Shown: positions 17,456 to 26,325, counted from the first letter of the stretch. The stretch is 64,000 nt of DNA from Gordonia sp. OPL2 (GCF_003797825.1 NZ_RKME01000016.1:1-64000); one strand, 5' to 3'. Program-made: numbers and translations. Notes: generated by a model not told the origin, from the letters alone.

Positions 17456-17997
17456 CGACCGACACCGGACAGATCACTCGACGCCCCGGCACCGAGACCG
17501 CGGTCCTTGCCGGCGGGTGCTTCTGGGGAATGGAAGACCTCATCCGACGACAGCCCGGCGTGCTCGACACCCGGGTCGGATACACCGGCGGGTCCAACGA
17601 TCACGCCACCTACCGCAACCATCCCGGTCACGCGGAGGCCGTCGAGATCGTGTTCGACCCGACGCAGACGTCGTACCGCGACATCCTGGCGTTCTTCTTC
17701 CAGATCCACGACCCCAGCACCAAGGATCGTCAGGGCAACGACATCGGCACCAGCTATCGGTCGGCGATCTTCCCGCTGACACCTGAGCAGGAGACCGTCG
17801 CGCGCGACACCATCGCCGACGTCGACGCGTCGGGTCTGTGGCCGGGCAAGGCGGTGACGACGATCGAGCCCGCCGGACCCTTCTGGGAGGCCGAGCCCGA
17901 GCACCAGGACTACCTGCTCAACTTCCCGAACGGGTACACCTGTCACTTCCCGCGGGCCGGCTGGGTCCTGCCGAAGCGCGAGGACGCCACTCGGTGA
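17452..17997 (+). CDS. Peptide-methionine (S)-S-oxide reductase MsrA
   Basis: Predicted 181-residue enzyme reducing methionine-S-sulfoxide. The catalytic Cys lies in GGCFWGMED (the GCFWG signature), with downstream [14 protein letters not shown] and GTSYRSAIF typical of the family. [14 protein letters not shown] near the C-terminus supplies another Cys that could resolve the disulfide. Start ATG 17452 overlaps the msrB stop. Thioredoxin is the usual reductant. A double hairpin terminator follows. Confidence 0.95.
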   Translation: MTTDTGQITRRPGTETAVLAGGCFWGMEDLIRRQPGVLDTRVGYTGGSNDHATYRNHPGHAEAVEIVFDPTQTSYRDILAFFFQIHDPSTKDRQGNDIGTSYRSAIFPLTPEQETVARDTIADVDASGLWPGKAVTTIEPAGPFWEAEPEHQDYLLNFPNGYTCHFPRAGWVLPKREDATR

Positions 17998-18003
17998 CGA
18001 TCG

Positions 18004-18052
18004 GCTCGCCGCCCCAGATCGGCGGCGGCGAGCACCCCGACTGCTTGTCGGG
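18004..18052. terminator. Double hairpin terminator between convergent genes
   Basis: Two hairpins are seen in the gap after msrA: GCTCGCCGCC (18004-18013) pairs with GGCGGCGAGC (18024-18033), and CCCGAC (18036-18041) with GTCGGG (18047-18052). They can end transcription of msrBA and of the opposing lipase gene. Confidence 0.6.
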
Positions 18053-18076
18053 TGGGGGAGCCTGCCCGACGAGCGT

Positions 18077-19360
18077 TCAGGGCACCGGCGTAGGTGCCAG
18101 ACTGTTCCCCCGCGGGATGGTGGCGCAGTTGCTACGCGTCGGTACATCGCCGAATCGCTCTGCCAGATACTGGAATGCCTGTGGCTCGAAGGCGGCGAAC
18201 GCCTGCTGGTGTTTCAGGCCGTCGTACTGGGCGTAGGTGACATCGACTCCACGCGAACAGTATTTGTGCGCCAGCCCGATGACGTCGCCGGTGATCATCA
18301 GGGTGTCGCCGATGGCGTTGTAGTGGCCGACGGCCAGGAACAGGGGCGCGCGCGGCGTGCCCTGACTGCCCATGATGTTGTCGTTGATGGCACGCACCAC
18401 CTGCGGGACGTCGAGCAGACCCGTGTAGGGCCTCCGGACCATGTCGGCACTGGTGAGTCCCGGGTATTTCGAGGCGAATTGGGAGATGCACAGGGCGCTC
18501 ACCTGCTGCGCGGTCTGCTCACCTCGGGGAGACAGGAAGCTCGATGTGTCGAGTGCGTAGGTGCGCCGATAGGCGACGATCAGCGCCGGGATCACACCGG
18601 CCCAGTCGGGGCTGCCGTTGATGTAGGGCAGGTTGTGTGCGAGGTCGACGGGCAGACCGCCGGCGGCCACGCCGATGATGCGGAGTTCCGGAGCGTACTT
18701 CGGGGCGATCTCTGCGCCCCACTGCGTCGGGATCGAGCCGCCGGAGTAGCCGACGAGTCCGACCGGCGTCGACGTCGGTAGTCGGAGAAAGCGTTGGGCG
18801 GCACGGATTCCGTCGAGTGCGGCGTAACCGGACTGACGTCCGATCGTCCACTCCAGCTTCTCACCTTCGTAGTCGGGCACCACCACCGTGTAGCCGGCAG
18901 CGAGATAGCCTGCGATGACACCTTGTTCGGCGGTTGCGGTGCCGTTGGTGTAACCACCGGACAGCGTGTACGACGGATCGCACTGGGAACCGAGGGCGTC
19001 GTAGGCCATGTGGTACGAGACGAGCTTCGTCGGTCCCGGCGTAAGGGGTCGCAGGACCGTCGCGACGGTCGCCACACCCCGGCCGAACTGATCCGTCGTC
19101 CGGTAGAGGACCTGGCTGCCCGTGATCGGCGTGGTCAGCGTCGGCGTGCGGAACGACATGGGCCGCGACCGCAGCACCGTGCCCGGCGCGGTGCCGGTCA
19201 GCGAACCGCCGAAGCGGTAGAACGGATCGGCCGACGGTACGGGTGAACCCGGACCCGGATCCGCCCGGGACTCGGGCACATTCGCGGCGACGATCGCGGT
19301 CGTGACGAGGAGAACGGCGACGATGACGCGACGTATCCCGACGCGGAGGGCCGATGGCAT
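18077..19360 (-). CDS. Secreted lipase (LIP family)
   Basis: Predicted exported alpha/beta-hydrolase of about 427 residues. A signal peptide is clear: basic start (MPSALRVGIRR), hydrophobic VIVAVLLVTTAIVAA and a likely cleavage near SRADPG. The body resembles secretory lipases: the nucleophile Ser is in VGLVGYSGGSIPTQW, an oxyanion region in LVSYHMAYDALGS, the Asp candidate in NAIGDTLMITGDV and the late His in YDGLKHQQAFAAFEP. Nocardia and Gordonia relatives carry many such triacylglycerol or mycolate-ester hydrolases. It probably acts outside the membrane on lipids. Start ATG 19360 preferred to a site 12 bases upstream for a normal signal peptide. Confidence 0.88.
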   Translation of the reverse strand: MPSALRVGIRRVIVAVLLVTTAIVAANVPESRADPGPGSPVPSADPFYRFGGSLTGTAPGTVLRSRPMSFRTPTLTTPITGSQVLYRTTDQFGRGVATVATVLRPLTPGPTKLVSYHMAYDALGSQCDPSYTLSGGYTNGTATAEQGVIAGYLAAGYTVVVPDYEGEKLEWTIGRQSGYAALDGIRAAQRFLRLPTSTPVGLVGYSGGSIPTQWGAEIAPKYAPELRIIGVAAGGLPVDLAHNLPYINGSPDWAGVIPALIVAYRRTYALDTSSFLSPRGEQTAQQVSALCISQFASKYPGLTSADMVRRPYTGLLDVPQVVRAINDNIMGSQGTPRAPLFLAVGHYNAIGDTLMITGDVIGLAHKYCSRGVDVTYAQYDGLKHQQAFAAFEPQAFQYLAERFGDVPTRSNCATIPRGNSLAPTPVP

Positions 19361-19461
19361 ACGGCAATTCAATCATCGTCGGTCACCGATGGCGGCCACT
19401 TCTCGCGGAGTTCTGCGACAGCAGGGTGGCCGTGTCGCACGATCGGTCGTATGGTGGGGAG

Positions 19462-19704
19462 ATGAGCGAATCGAACAAGAGTTCGACGACCGGTGACGAG
19501 GACGTCCTCGGTGCCGGCGCCGGCAACACGACCGAGAAGGATCCCGACGACTGGGTCACCGGCGATGAGCCGATGACCGGTGCGCAGCGCAGCTATCTCG
19601 ACACCCTCGCACGAGACGCGGGTGAGACGCTGTCGGCAGACCTGACCAAGGCCGAGGCCTCCGAGGAGATCGAACGCCTGCAGGCCAAGAGCGGCCGGGG
19701 CTGA
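19462..19704 (+). CDS. DUF3072 family small protein
   Basis: Predicted 80-residue acidic protein of the DUF3072 family. The diagnostic core is DPDDWVTGDEPMTGAQRSYL followed by LARDAGETLSADLTKAEA, a likely helical hairpin. Function is unknown; the family is widespread in actinobacteria and proteobacteria. The first 25 residues are low-complexity Ser/Thr/Gly. TATGGT lies six bases upstream of the ATG, so the message may be leaderless. It is convergent with the DJ-1 gene. Confidence 0.88.
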   Translation: MSESNKSSTTGDEDVLGAGAGNTTEKDPDDWVTGDEPMTGAQRSYLDTLARDAGETLSADLTKAEASEEIERLQAKSGRG

Positions 19705-19717
19705 CCGACGCCTCAGA

Positions 19718-20503
19718 TCACCGGCGTTTGGCGAGCCGGCGAGCAGTCCGGCGGCCGCCCCAGTGTCGGCGCCGGCGTGCGCGGCGCACCGCGGCGGCCC
19801 AGGCGATGCGGGACAGTGCGGCGGATTCTCGGATCAGCGTGCTGGGTTCGTTGGCAATGAGGTCGACCGCTTCGCGGCCTGCGATGGCTGCGACGTGTCG
19901 TTTCGTCGCGGCGTCGGCCTTGTCCGTGCTCCCGCAGTCGTAGGGCGGCTGAGGGTCGTATTCGATCATCAGCTGTGCCGCGCGGGCGATGTCGTCGCCG
20001 GCGACCTTGCCCACGAGCCACAACGCGGTGTCGATTCCGGCAGACACTCCGGCCCCGGTCACGATCTTGCCGTGGTGCACGATTCGTCGATCGGATACCG
20101 GCAGGGCACCGTACGCCTCGAGTGCGGCCATTGCCGACCAGTGGCTCGTGGCCGGTACCCCGTCGAGAATCCCCGCGGCCGCCAGGATGACGGAGCCGGT
20201 GCACACCGACGCAGTCCAGAGCGTGGTCGCATGTACTCGGCGCAGCCAGTCGAGGACCCGCTCGTCCTCGGCGATCGTGGCGGTGGCCGTGCCCGATCCG
20301 CCGATCAGGATGATGTCCGGCACCGGTGTCTCGTCGAAGGTGTGGGTCGCGGCCAGCACGAAGACGCCGCTGTCGGCGGTCACCGGTCCCTGGTCTGTCC
20401 AGACGAACCGGAGTTCGGCGCCGGGAATGAAGCGCAGCACCTCATAGGGTCCGACGATGTCCAGGGCGGTCATGCCCGGATAGACGACGATGGCGATCTG
20501 CAT
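19718..20503 (-). CDS. DJ-1/PfpI family protein
   Basis: Predicted 261-residue class I glutamine amidotransferase-like protein. The nucleophile elbow is WTASVCTGSVILAAAG with Cys in VCTGS; the N-terminus IVVYPGMTALDIVGPYEVL has the conserved acidic Glu/Asp region. It resembles isonitrile hydratase and related DJ-1 members. The last 30 residues are very basic (RRARRRRHWGGRRTARRLAKRR in part), an uncommon tail. AAGGGGAG supports ATG 20503. It lies 12 bases after the AraC-type gene on the same strand, so the two form an operon of paralogous folds. Confidence 0.87.
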   Translation of the reverse strand: MQIAIVVYPGMTALDIVGPYEVLRFIPGAELRFVWTDQGPVTADSGVFVLAATHTFDETPVPDIILIGGSGTATATIAEDERVLDWLRRVHATTLWTASVCTGSVILAAAGILDGVPATSHWSAMAALEAYGALPVSDRRIVHHGKIVTGAGVSAGIDTALWLVGKVAGDDIARAAQLMIEYDPQPPYDCGSTDKADAATKRHVAAIAGREAVDLIANEPSTLIRESAALSRIAWAAAVRRARRRRHWGGRRTARRLAKRR

Positions 20504-20515
20504 GGTGGTCTCCCC

Positions 20516-21550
20516 TTATGAAGCGTCAGATGAGTTCTGGGATGTCTGGGCGATCTGGAAGTGCTGGCGGTAGCGGCCGGGTGTGGTGTGGACGCGGCGG
20601 GTGAACGCCCGATGCAAAGTCTCCGGCCGAGAGAACCCGACGCGCTCGGCGACTGCAGGGATGAGGAGATCGGTCGTCGCGAGCAGTGTCTTCGCCGCTT
20701 CGACGCGCAGTGCCTCGACGAGAGTCGCGGGGGTGACCCCGACCTCGCGGCGGAACACCCGGGCGAAGTTGCGTGGACTCATGTCGACGCGCGCCGCCAA
20801 ACGCTCGATCGTCAGATCCTCGGCCAGATGATCGGGAAGCCACCGCTGCAGCTCGACCAGCGCCGGTGTTCTCGCGGGTGGATTTCGCAGGTGCACACTG
20901 AATTGCGATTGCCCGCCGGTTCTGCGAAGGAACACGACCAGCCAGCCCGCGACGGCGTGAGCGAGGTCGGCGCCGTGGTCGGACTCCACGAGCGCCAGAG
21001 CGAGGTCGATGCCGGCCGTGACGCCCGCCGACGTCCAGCGATCGCGGTCGTGGACATAGATCGCGTCGGCGTCGACGTCGATCCGTGGATTCTCGGCGCG
21101 CAACGATTCGCACGCTGCCCAGTGAGTCGTCGCGCGGTAACCGTCGAGCAACCCCGCCCGTGAGAGCAGAACCGCGCCGGAGCACACCGATGTGGTGCGG
21201 CGTGCTCGCGCCGCGAGTTGTCGGAGATCGCCGAGAGTCGATGAATGATCCTCGGCGAATCGATAGACGCTCACGCCGCCGACGACGAGCAACGTGTCGA
21301 TGTCCCCGCATTCGGCCGCAGCCCGGAACGACGTGTCAACACCGACGGTGATGCCGCTCTCCGATCGCACCGGGTGGCCGTCGTGCGACGCGAGGACGGT
21401 GCGGTACCCGGGTCCGCCGCCGAGCAGCGTGGCCGCCTGGAACACATCCGTCGGTCCGGCCACATCGAGCAGGGCGCAGCCGTCGAAAACGACCACGACC
21501 ACCACACGGGACGAACCGACGACGTGCACACGATGATCGTCGTCGGACAT
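20516..21550 (-). CDS. GlxA-type AraC regulator with DJ-1 domain
   Basis: Predicted 344-residue transcription regulator: an N-terminal DJ-1/PfpI domain (residues about 10-185; Cys in RTTSVCSGAVLLSRAG) fused to a C-terminal AraC double helix-turn-helix (residues about 230-330; LTIERLAARVDMSPRNFARV, then LIPAVAERVGFSRPETLHRA). This is the GlxA/FtrA domain order. It probably senses a small molecule through the first domain and controls the downstream DJ-1 gene. Start ATG 21550 (MSDDDHRV) is preferred over one 54 bases upstream. Confidence 0.9.
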   Translation of the reverse strand: MSDDDHRVHVVGSSRVVVVVVFDGCALLDVAGPTDVFQAATLLGGGPGYRTVLASHDGHPVRSESGITVGVDTSFRAAAECGDIDTLLVVGGVSVYRFAEDHSSTLGDLRQLAARARRTTSVCSGAVLLSRAGLLDGYRATTHWAACESLRAENPRIDVDADAIYVHDRDRWTSAGVTAGIDLALALVESDHGADLAHAVAGWLVVFLRRTGGQSQFSVHLRNPPARTPALVELQRWLPDHLAEDLTIERLAARVDMSPRNFARVFRREVGVTPATLVEALRVEAAKTLLATTDLLIPAVAERVGFSRPETLHRAFTRRVHTTPGRYRQHFQIAQTSQNSSDAS

Positions 21551-21616
21551 CGAGGTGTCCGCAAGGACAAGGTTCTGACGATTTCGGCCATCACCAGGGT
21601 TCAAGCGGACGCGAAA

Positions 21617-21649
21617 ACGCCGCCACCCGGGGTGGGAGTGGCGGCGTTC
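21617..21649 (-). terminator. Intrinsic terminator of the helical-protein gene
   Basis: AACGCCGCCAC (21617-21627) pairs perfectly with GTGGCGGCGTT (21639-21649). Read on the minus strand the stem is followed by a TTTT run, so it is a good intrinsic terminator for the gene that ends at 21671. Confidence 0.75.
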
Positions 21650-21670
21650 GCTCGAGGAAGGCGGTCGGCG

Positions 21671-22684
21671 TCAGTTCACGCCGACGACCTCCTTCGCGAT
21701 CTCGGACAAGCGGGTCTCCGCTGCCGAGACGATGCGCTGGCGGTTCTTGTGCGTCTCCTCGTAGGCGAGCACGGTGCGGATGTCGGCGGGCTCGGTGAGG
21801 TCCTTCAGCGCGGCGGTCGCCTGGGTGACGTTGAGCTCTGCGTAGTCCTCGATGGGCAGTTCCTCGGGCTCGACGATCCCGGCGGCCTCGCGGACCTGAT
21901 GGATGCCGTCGGCGACGCTCGATGCGCCGCTGTCGCGGGCGCTGTCCTCGACCGCCTCGAGTGCCGCGTCGCGACCCGCGGCGACGGTCCGTGCGGTCGT
22001 CTCACCGACGCTGACCACCGACTCTCCCGCGCGAGAGGCCGTGTCGGCGACCTCGTCGACGGCCTTGCCGACACGATCCCGCAGATCGTCGACGGCTGCC
22101 GGTGTCCGGCGGACCGCCTGCGCCACCCGGTCGATCCCTCGGGATGTCGCGATGGCGGGGAAGGTCAGGGCGCGTGCCGCCACGCCGCTGGCCCACTGGG
22201 ACGGGCTGCGCCGCAACGCCGTCGGGCCGCCGAGGGCCTCCTCGGCGAGAACGGTGGTGATCCACTCGACCGTCTCGGTGTGGGCGTCGATGAGCCGGTC
22301 GGCCAGCGCCACCAGTTCGGTGTCCTTCTGACCGGTCGCGAGGGCCTTCAGATACATCGCACGTCCGGCGAGCTGCTGCTCGAGCGCGAGGTCACCGAGC
22401 AGCGCCTCGTCGAGTGGCTGTGTCTGTTCGGCCAAGCTCTTCACGGCGGCCCCGACGCGACCGATGATCGGGCGGACGACGTCGACGAGGCCGTCGCGGT
22501 CGCGCAACGCCTTTTCGATGTCGTGCGCGCGAGCGCGCCCCTTGTCCGCATTGCCGGCGAGTTCGTCGCGGATGGCGTCGGTGCGTGCCTGTCCCTGACG
22601 GATCTCTGCCGTCTGGATCTCGACATTGGTCAGCGCGAGAATCGCGCGAAGCTGTTGATGGATGGTGGTGGTGGAAATCGTCAT
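21671..22684 (-). CDS. Alanine-rich helical protein, function unknown
   Basis: Predicted 337-residue cytoplasmic protein, almost entirely helical. Residues 1-150 look like a ferritin-like or four-helix segment (ALTNVEIQTAEIRQGQARTD..., QPLDEALLGDLALEQQLAGR). The middle (about 170-265) is an amphipathic Ala/Val/Asp/Arg repeat resembling lipid-droplet or heparin-binding mycobacterial proteins (DRVGKAVDEVADTASRAGES). The last 70 residues contain LPIEDYAELNVTQATAALKD and TVLAYEETHKNRQRIVSAAE, a short motif that I recall from other actinobacterial envelope or lipid-droplet proteins. AAGGGAG lies 10 bases before ATG 22684. I do not know its function. Confidence 0.6.
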   Translation of the reverse strand: MTISTTTIHQQLRAILALTNVEIQTAEIRQGQARTDAIRDELAGNADKGRARAHDIEKALRDRDGLVDVVRPIIGRVGAAVKSLAEQTQPLDEALLGDLALEQQLAGRAMYLKALATGQKDTELVALADRLIDAHTETVEWITTVLAEEALGGPTALRRSPSQWASGVAARALTFPAIATSRGIDRVAQAVRRTPAAVDDLRDRVGKAVDEVADTASRAGESVVSVGETTARTVAAGRDAALEAVEDSARDSGASSVADGIHQVREAAGIVEPEELPIEDYAELNVTQATAALKDLTEPADIRTVLAYEETHKNRQRIVSAAETRLSEIAKEVVGVN

Positions 22685-23116
22685 CGGGAATCGCTCCCTT
22701 CGTAGACGGTCTGGCTTCCTACGCCCACAGCGTGCCCGCCACGACGACACTCAAACACCGTGTGCTGGAATTCCTGGGCTTATCGTTGAGAAAGGCTGTC
22801 GGAGTGCGACTTTGGCGATCTGTGTCGTGTGTCACACGCAAACCCCGCGTGTCGGCCGAGGTGGGTCCGTGCACGACGAGACCGCCCCACACTGATCGGT
22901 GCGGCGGTCTCGTCGTGTGAGAGGGACGGCCTCAGGCAGTGCGCCTCTCGGCGAGTGGCCGCTCGTAGCGGCGAATGAGGTGGGGCCCGGGGGCAGAGAT
23001 CCCGAGGCCGTCGCGTGATTCAACCGGCTCGGTGCGGGATCTATTCCTCCCTGTGCGGACAGGAGCCGCGAGTCCGCCGGGGCACACCGGTCAGCACTGA
23101 CCGCTACGCTGACCGC
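22685..23116. other. 432-base divergent gap with hairpin and possible Crp-like site
   Basis: No convincing gene is seen. TGTGTCGTGTGTCACA (22821-22836) resembles the TGTGA-N6-TCACA site of Crp/GlxR-type regulators with one mismatch. A strong hairpin follows at 22872-22917. TACGCT just before the HpnE-like start is a likely -10 for a leaderless message. Confidence 0.45.
22872..22917. terminator. Strong isolated hairpin, terminator-like
   Basis: CACGACGAGACCGCC (22872-22886) pairs perfectly over 15 bases with GGCGGTCTCGTCGTG (22903-22917) around a 16-base loop. It lies between two divergent genes, where no terminator is needed, and has no T-run. It may end an unannotated small RNA or act as a protein-binding site. 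Confidence 0.5.
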
Positions 23117-24466
23117 ATGCGATGCGTGGTCGTGGGTGGGGGACTGGCCGGGCTGGCTTCGGCGGTGTGGCTCTCGGAGGCCGGTCAACAGGTGACGTTG
23201 CTGGAACGGAGAGGGTCGTTGGGTGGCAGGACGATCTCGATGCCGCTGGCCGCCGTCGACGACGTACCCGACAACGGTCAGCATGTTTTCGCCAGCGGAT
23301 ACCAGCACCTCATGCGCTACCTCGACAGTGTCGGAACGCGCGAGCACGTGGCCTTTCCCGGTCATATGACGATCCGTCTGCCGGGTGGCGACAGCCGACG
23401 GTCGGCATTCGGCGGTGTGGCCGGACTTCGCGCCGCACTCGGTGATCTGCCGGATGTCACCGGCCTCGATCGCCTACGGACCGCGCGGGCGCAGGTCACA
23501 TTGATCCGTCAGGCGCTGAGGCAACCCGACTGGCTCGACGACGTCACCGCGGACGAATGGTTTCGCCGGATCGGGATGCCGCAGACCGCGCGGGACGCGC
23601 TGTGGGACGGCATCGTGATCGGACTGACCGGCGACAAGCCCGACATCTCGTCGGCGAAAGTGCCGGCCGACCTGTTGGTCACGGGAATCCGCCGTGCGCG
23701 GGAGACGAAGACGCCGATCTCGATCGGCTACCCGACCGTCGACCTGGACACGCTGTTCATCACGGGAGCCGAAAAGACCTTCGCCGACTCCGGTGTCGAG
23801 ATCCGGCATCGAGCCGTCGTGTCATCGATCGACGTCGTCGACGGCGCAGTGGCCGGAGTGACGCTGGCCGACGGAGGGCACGTCCCGGCGGACGCGGTGA
23901 TCTGCGCGGTCCCCGTGTGGAACGTGCGCGGGCTCCTCGATCAGGTGCCCGGCCACGACCGGATCTACGCGGCCTGCGACACCCTGACGCCGGTGCCGAT
24001 CGTCAGTGTCAATCTCTACCTCGACCGGTCCATCGGGATGTCGGATTGGGGCGAGATCCTGCACGGCGGCGAAGGGGTCCTCGAACAGGTGTGGGATCGC
24101 CAGCGCATGCACGGTCGAGACTCGAGCGAGAACCACCTCTATTCGACGACCGTGTCAGCGGCCTACGAGCTCACGACGAAGTCCAACGCCGAGATCATCG
24201 ACGAACAGATGGCGATGTTGCGGCGCTACTATCCGCGGGCCGCGGATGCACAGGTGATCCACGGCCACGTCGTCCGGATGCCGAAATCCACCTTCGCCCA
24301 ACGTCCCGGCACGGCCGGAATCCGTCCGGACCAACGCACCGCGGTCCGTGGCCTCGCGCTCGCCGGTGACTGGACCCGCACCGACTGGACCACGACGATG
24401 GAAGGCGCTTGCCAGAGCGCCTCCCGCGCGGTCGACGTGATCGTGGAGTACGCGAAGTCTCGGTAA
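23117..24466 (+). CDS. FAD-dependent desaturase, HpnE-like
   Basis: Predicted 449-residue flavin amine oxidase/phytoene-desaturase-family protein. The FAD-binding Rossmann motif is CVVVGGGLAGLASAVWLSEA and LLERRGSLGGRTIS; the C-terminal FAD motif is LALAGDWTRTDWTTTMEGAC. These features fit hydroxysqualene dehydroxylase HpnE, which makes squalene for hopanoids, more than carotenoid desaturases. No hpnC, hpnD or squalene cyclase gene is in the window, so the gene stands alone and its substrate is uncertain. ATG 23117 follows a TACGCT element by six bases, suggesting a leaderless transcript. Confidence 0.75.
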   Translation: MRCVVVGGGLAGLASAVWLSEAGQQVTLLERRGSLGGRTISMPLAAVDDVPDNGQHVFASGYQHLMRYLDSVGTREHVAFPGHMTIRLPGGDSRRSAFGGVAGLRAALGDLPDVTGLDRLRTARAQVTLIRQALRQPDWLDDVTADEWFRRIGMPQTARDALWDGIVIGLTGDKPDISSAKVPADLLVTGIRRARETKTPISIGYPTVDLDTLFITGAEKTFADSGVEIRHRAVVSSIDVVDGAVAGVTLADGGHVPADAVICAVPVWNVRGLLDQVPGHDRIYAACDTLTPVPIVSVNLYLDRSIGMSDWGEILHGGEGVLEQVWDRQRMHGRDSSENHLYSTTVSAAYELTTKSNAEIIDEQMAMLRRYYPRAADAQVIHGHVVRMPKSTFAQRPGTAGIRPDQRTAVRGLALAGDWTRTDWTTTMEGACQSASRAVDVIVEYAKSR

Positions 24467-24504
24467 GGCACGGTCAGTGTGGGCACGGCTCTGTCCGGCG
24501 CAGT

Positions 24505-24550
24505 CTCAGTAGGGCACCACCACAAACCTCAGTAGGGCACCACCAAGAAC
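24505..24550. repeat. 23-base tandem duplication
   Basis: CTCAGTAGGGCACCACCA occurs at 24505 and 24528; the two 23-base units differ at two bases. The second unit contains the stop codon and last residues (VVPY) of the small minus-strand membrane peptide, so its gene end has been duplicated. Confidence 0.7.
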
Positions 24551-24690
24551 GCGAGCACCATCACCTGCGGGATGAGTGCGCCGACGATGTCGATGGCGAT
24601 CGGCCAGCGCCGAGTGCTCCGGATCGGGTCGTCGAGGATGTCGAGAACGTCGACGATCCGGATCGGATCGGCGGGTGCGGTGATGGTCAT
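24529..24690 (-). CDS. Small membrane peptide (53 residues)
   Basis: Predicted 53-residue protein: a polar N-terminal half (MTITAPADPIRIVDVLDILD) and a C-terminal membrane segment (AIDIVGALIPQVMVLAFLVV). AGGAG lies five bases before ATG 24690, and the gene would be a free-standing small membrane protein upstream on the far side of the MFS gene, 99 bases from its stop, in the same direction. I do not recognise the family. Support is the ribosome binding site and a well-formed membrane helix; absence of homology data keeps confidence moderate. Confidence 0.5.
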   Translation of the reverse strand: MTITAPADPIRIVDVLDILDDPIRSTRRWPIAIDIVGALIPQVMVLAFLVVPY

Positions 24691-24789
24691 CGGGACTCCT
24701 GGGCGGGATCGTTGGTCTCGATCCACACAGTGCTGCCCAGGACTTGGAGCCCACTTGGTGTCCTGCTGAACCCCAGGTCACACCGGTGA

Positions 24790-26325
24790 TCAGTGTTGCT
24801 GCTGGGTGATGTCCGTCCCGCGCGGCGTGATGGCGAACACCGCCGCCGCGACCGCGAGGAGGACGATCCCGCCGATCAGACTCGTCGTCTCCAAGGACTC
24901 GGTGAACGCCTCCGCGGACCGGTGGGCCAGTTCCACGGATCCGGTCTCCTGCGCGATGCCCATCGCCGATCCCAACGATTCGCCCGCCGCGTGCGCGAGT
25001 TCGCCGTCGACGCCGGGAAGGGGAGTCGAGGAGAGCGTTGATCGATAGAGCACCGATGCGATGCTGCCGAGAATCGCGACGCCGAGGACGTTTCCGAGGT
25101 CGTAGGCGGTCTCCTCCAGGGCGGCCGCGTTCCCTGCTTTGGCGTCGGGCGTTCCGGCCATGATCATCGCCGAGGCGATCGCCAACGATCCGATCCCGAA
25201 CCCGACGAGCGCCTGCGCCGCCGCGATGAGACCGAACGGGATCGTCTCCGATCCGAGGTACAGCGACGCCATCCCGAGTCCCGCGACGGCGATCCCTCCC
25301 GCGAGCACCCGTCGGGCACCGATCCGGCGGGCCAGCGGCGCCGCGATCACCGACGACACCATGGCGGCACCGGCGATCGGCAACAGCCGGATGCCGGCCT
25401 GGATCGGGGTGTGGCCCTCGACGAGCTGCAGCCACTGGGCGAGCAACAGCAGGGCCGCGGCCAGCGCGAACATCGATCCGAGCGCGGCCAGGATGCCGGC
25501 GCTGAACGGCCGACGACGGAACAGTCGCACATCGAGAAGGGCGTCGGTGCGACGCAGGCATCGGCGGACGAAGACCGCCAGTACGGCCACCGCCGCCAGC
25601 AGCGCCAGCCAGGCGACCGGCGCGGTGAGGTCGGACTCCTTGGCGAACCGCTTGATCGACCACACCAGCAACACCATGCCCGTGATCGACAGGATCGCGC
25701 CGACGACGTCCCAGCGGGCCGGTGACGGATGCCTGGACTCCGGCAGGATCAGCCAGCCGGCGAGCAACGCCAGCGCCATCAGCGGAACGTTCACCAGAAA
25801 CGCTGCGCGCCAGGAGAAGTACTCGAGGAGAACCCCGCCGGCGATCGGGCCGACCGCGGCGCCGAGGCCCGACACCGCGGCCCAGAGCCCCAGGGCGGTG
25901 GCGCGTTCGGCCGGGTCGGTGAACACGCTGCGCAGCAGAGACAGTGTGTTGGGCATGATCATCGCGCCGCCGATGCCGAGCAACGCGCGCACCGCGATCA
26001 CCTCCCCGGGCGAATCCGCGACGAGGACGAGCGCAGACGCACCGCCGAACATGGCGAAACCGGTGAGCAGCATGCGCTTTCGACCCCACCGGTCGCCGAG
26101 AGAGCTCATCGACAACAACAGGCCGGCGAGGACCAGCGAGTAGATGTCGACGATCCAGAGCTGCTGGTCCGCGGTGGGGCGGAGGTCGCGCGCGAGGTCG
26201 GGGAGGGCGACGTTGAGGATGGTGAGGTCGACGGTGATGACCAGCAGGCTCGCCGACAGCACGGCGGCCGACGCCCAGCGCCGTCGATACGAGTAGCCGG
26301 TGTCGGGTGCGCTCGTCGTCGTCAT
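24790..26325 (-). CDS. MFS transporter, DHA2 (14-TMS) drug efflux family
   Basis: Predicted 511-residue proton-driven exporter with 14 membrane segments. VITVDLTILNVALPDLARDL at the first helix, MSSLGDRWGRKRMLL (motif A) and SWRAAFLVNVPLMALALLAG mark it as DHA2. A large soluble loop precedes the last helix (LPGVDGELAHAAGESLG...). It overlaps the stop of the TetR gene by 4 bases and is therefore co-transcribed with its likely repressor from the promoter that carries the twin palindrome at 26902-26929. Substrate unknown. Confidence 0.93.
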   Translation of the reverse strand: MTTTSAPDTGYSYRRRWASAAVLSASLLVITVDLTILNVALPDLARDLRPTADQQLWIVDIYSLVLAGLLLSMSSLGDRWGRKRMLLTGFAMFGGASALVLVADSPGEVIAVRALLGIGGAMIMPNTLSLLRSVFTDPAERATALGLWAAVSGLGAAVGPIAGGVLLEYFSWRAAFLVNVPLMALALLAGWLILPESRHPSPARWDVVGAILSITGMVLLVWSIKRFAKESDLTAPVAWLALLAAVAVLAVFVRRCLRRTDALLDVRLFRRRPFSAGILAALGSMFALAAALLLLAQWLQLVEGHTPIQAGIRLLPIAGAAMVSSVIAAPLARRIGARRVLAGGIAVAGLGMASLYLGSETIPFGLIAAAQALVGFGIGSLAIASAMIMAGTPDAKAGNAAALEETAYDLGNVLGVAILGSIASVLYRSTLSSTPLPGVDGELAHAAGESLGSAMGIAQETGSVELAHRSAEAFTESLETTSLIGGIVLLAVAAAVFAITPRGTDITQQQH

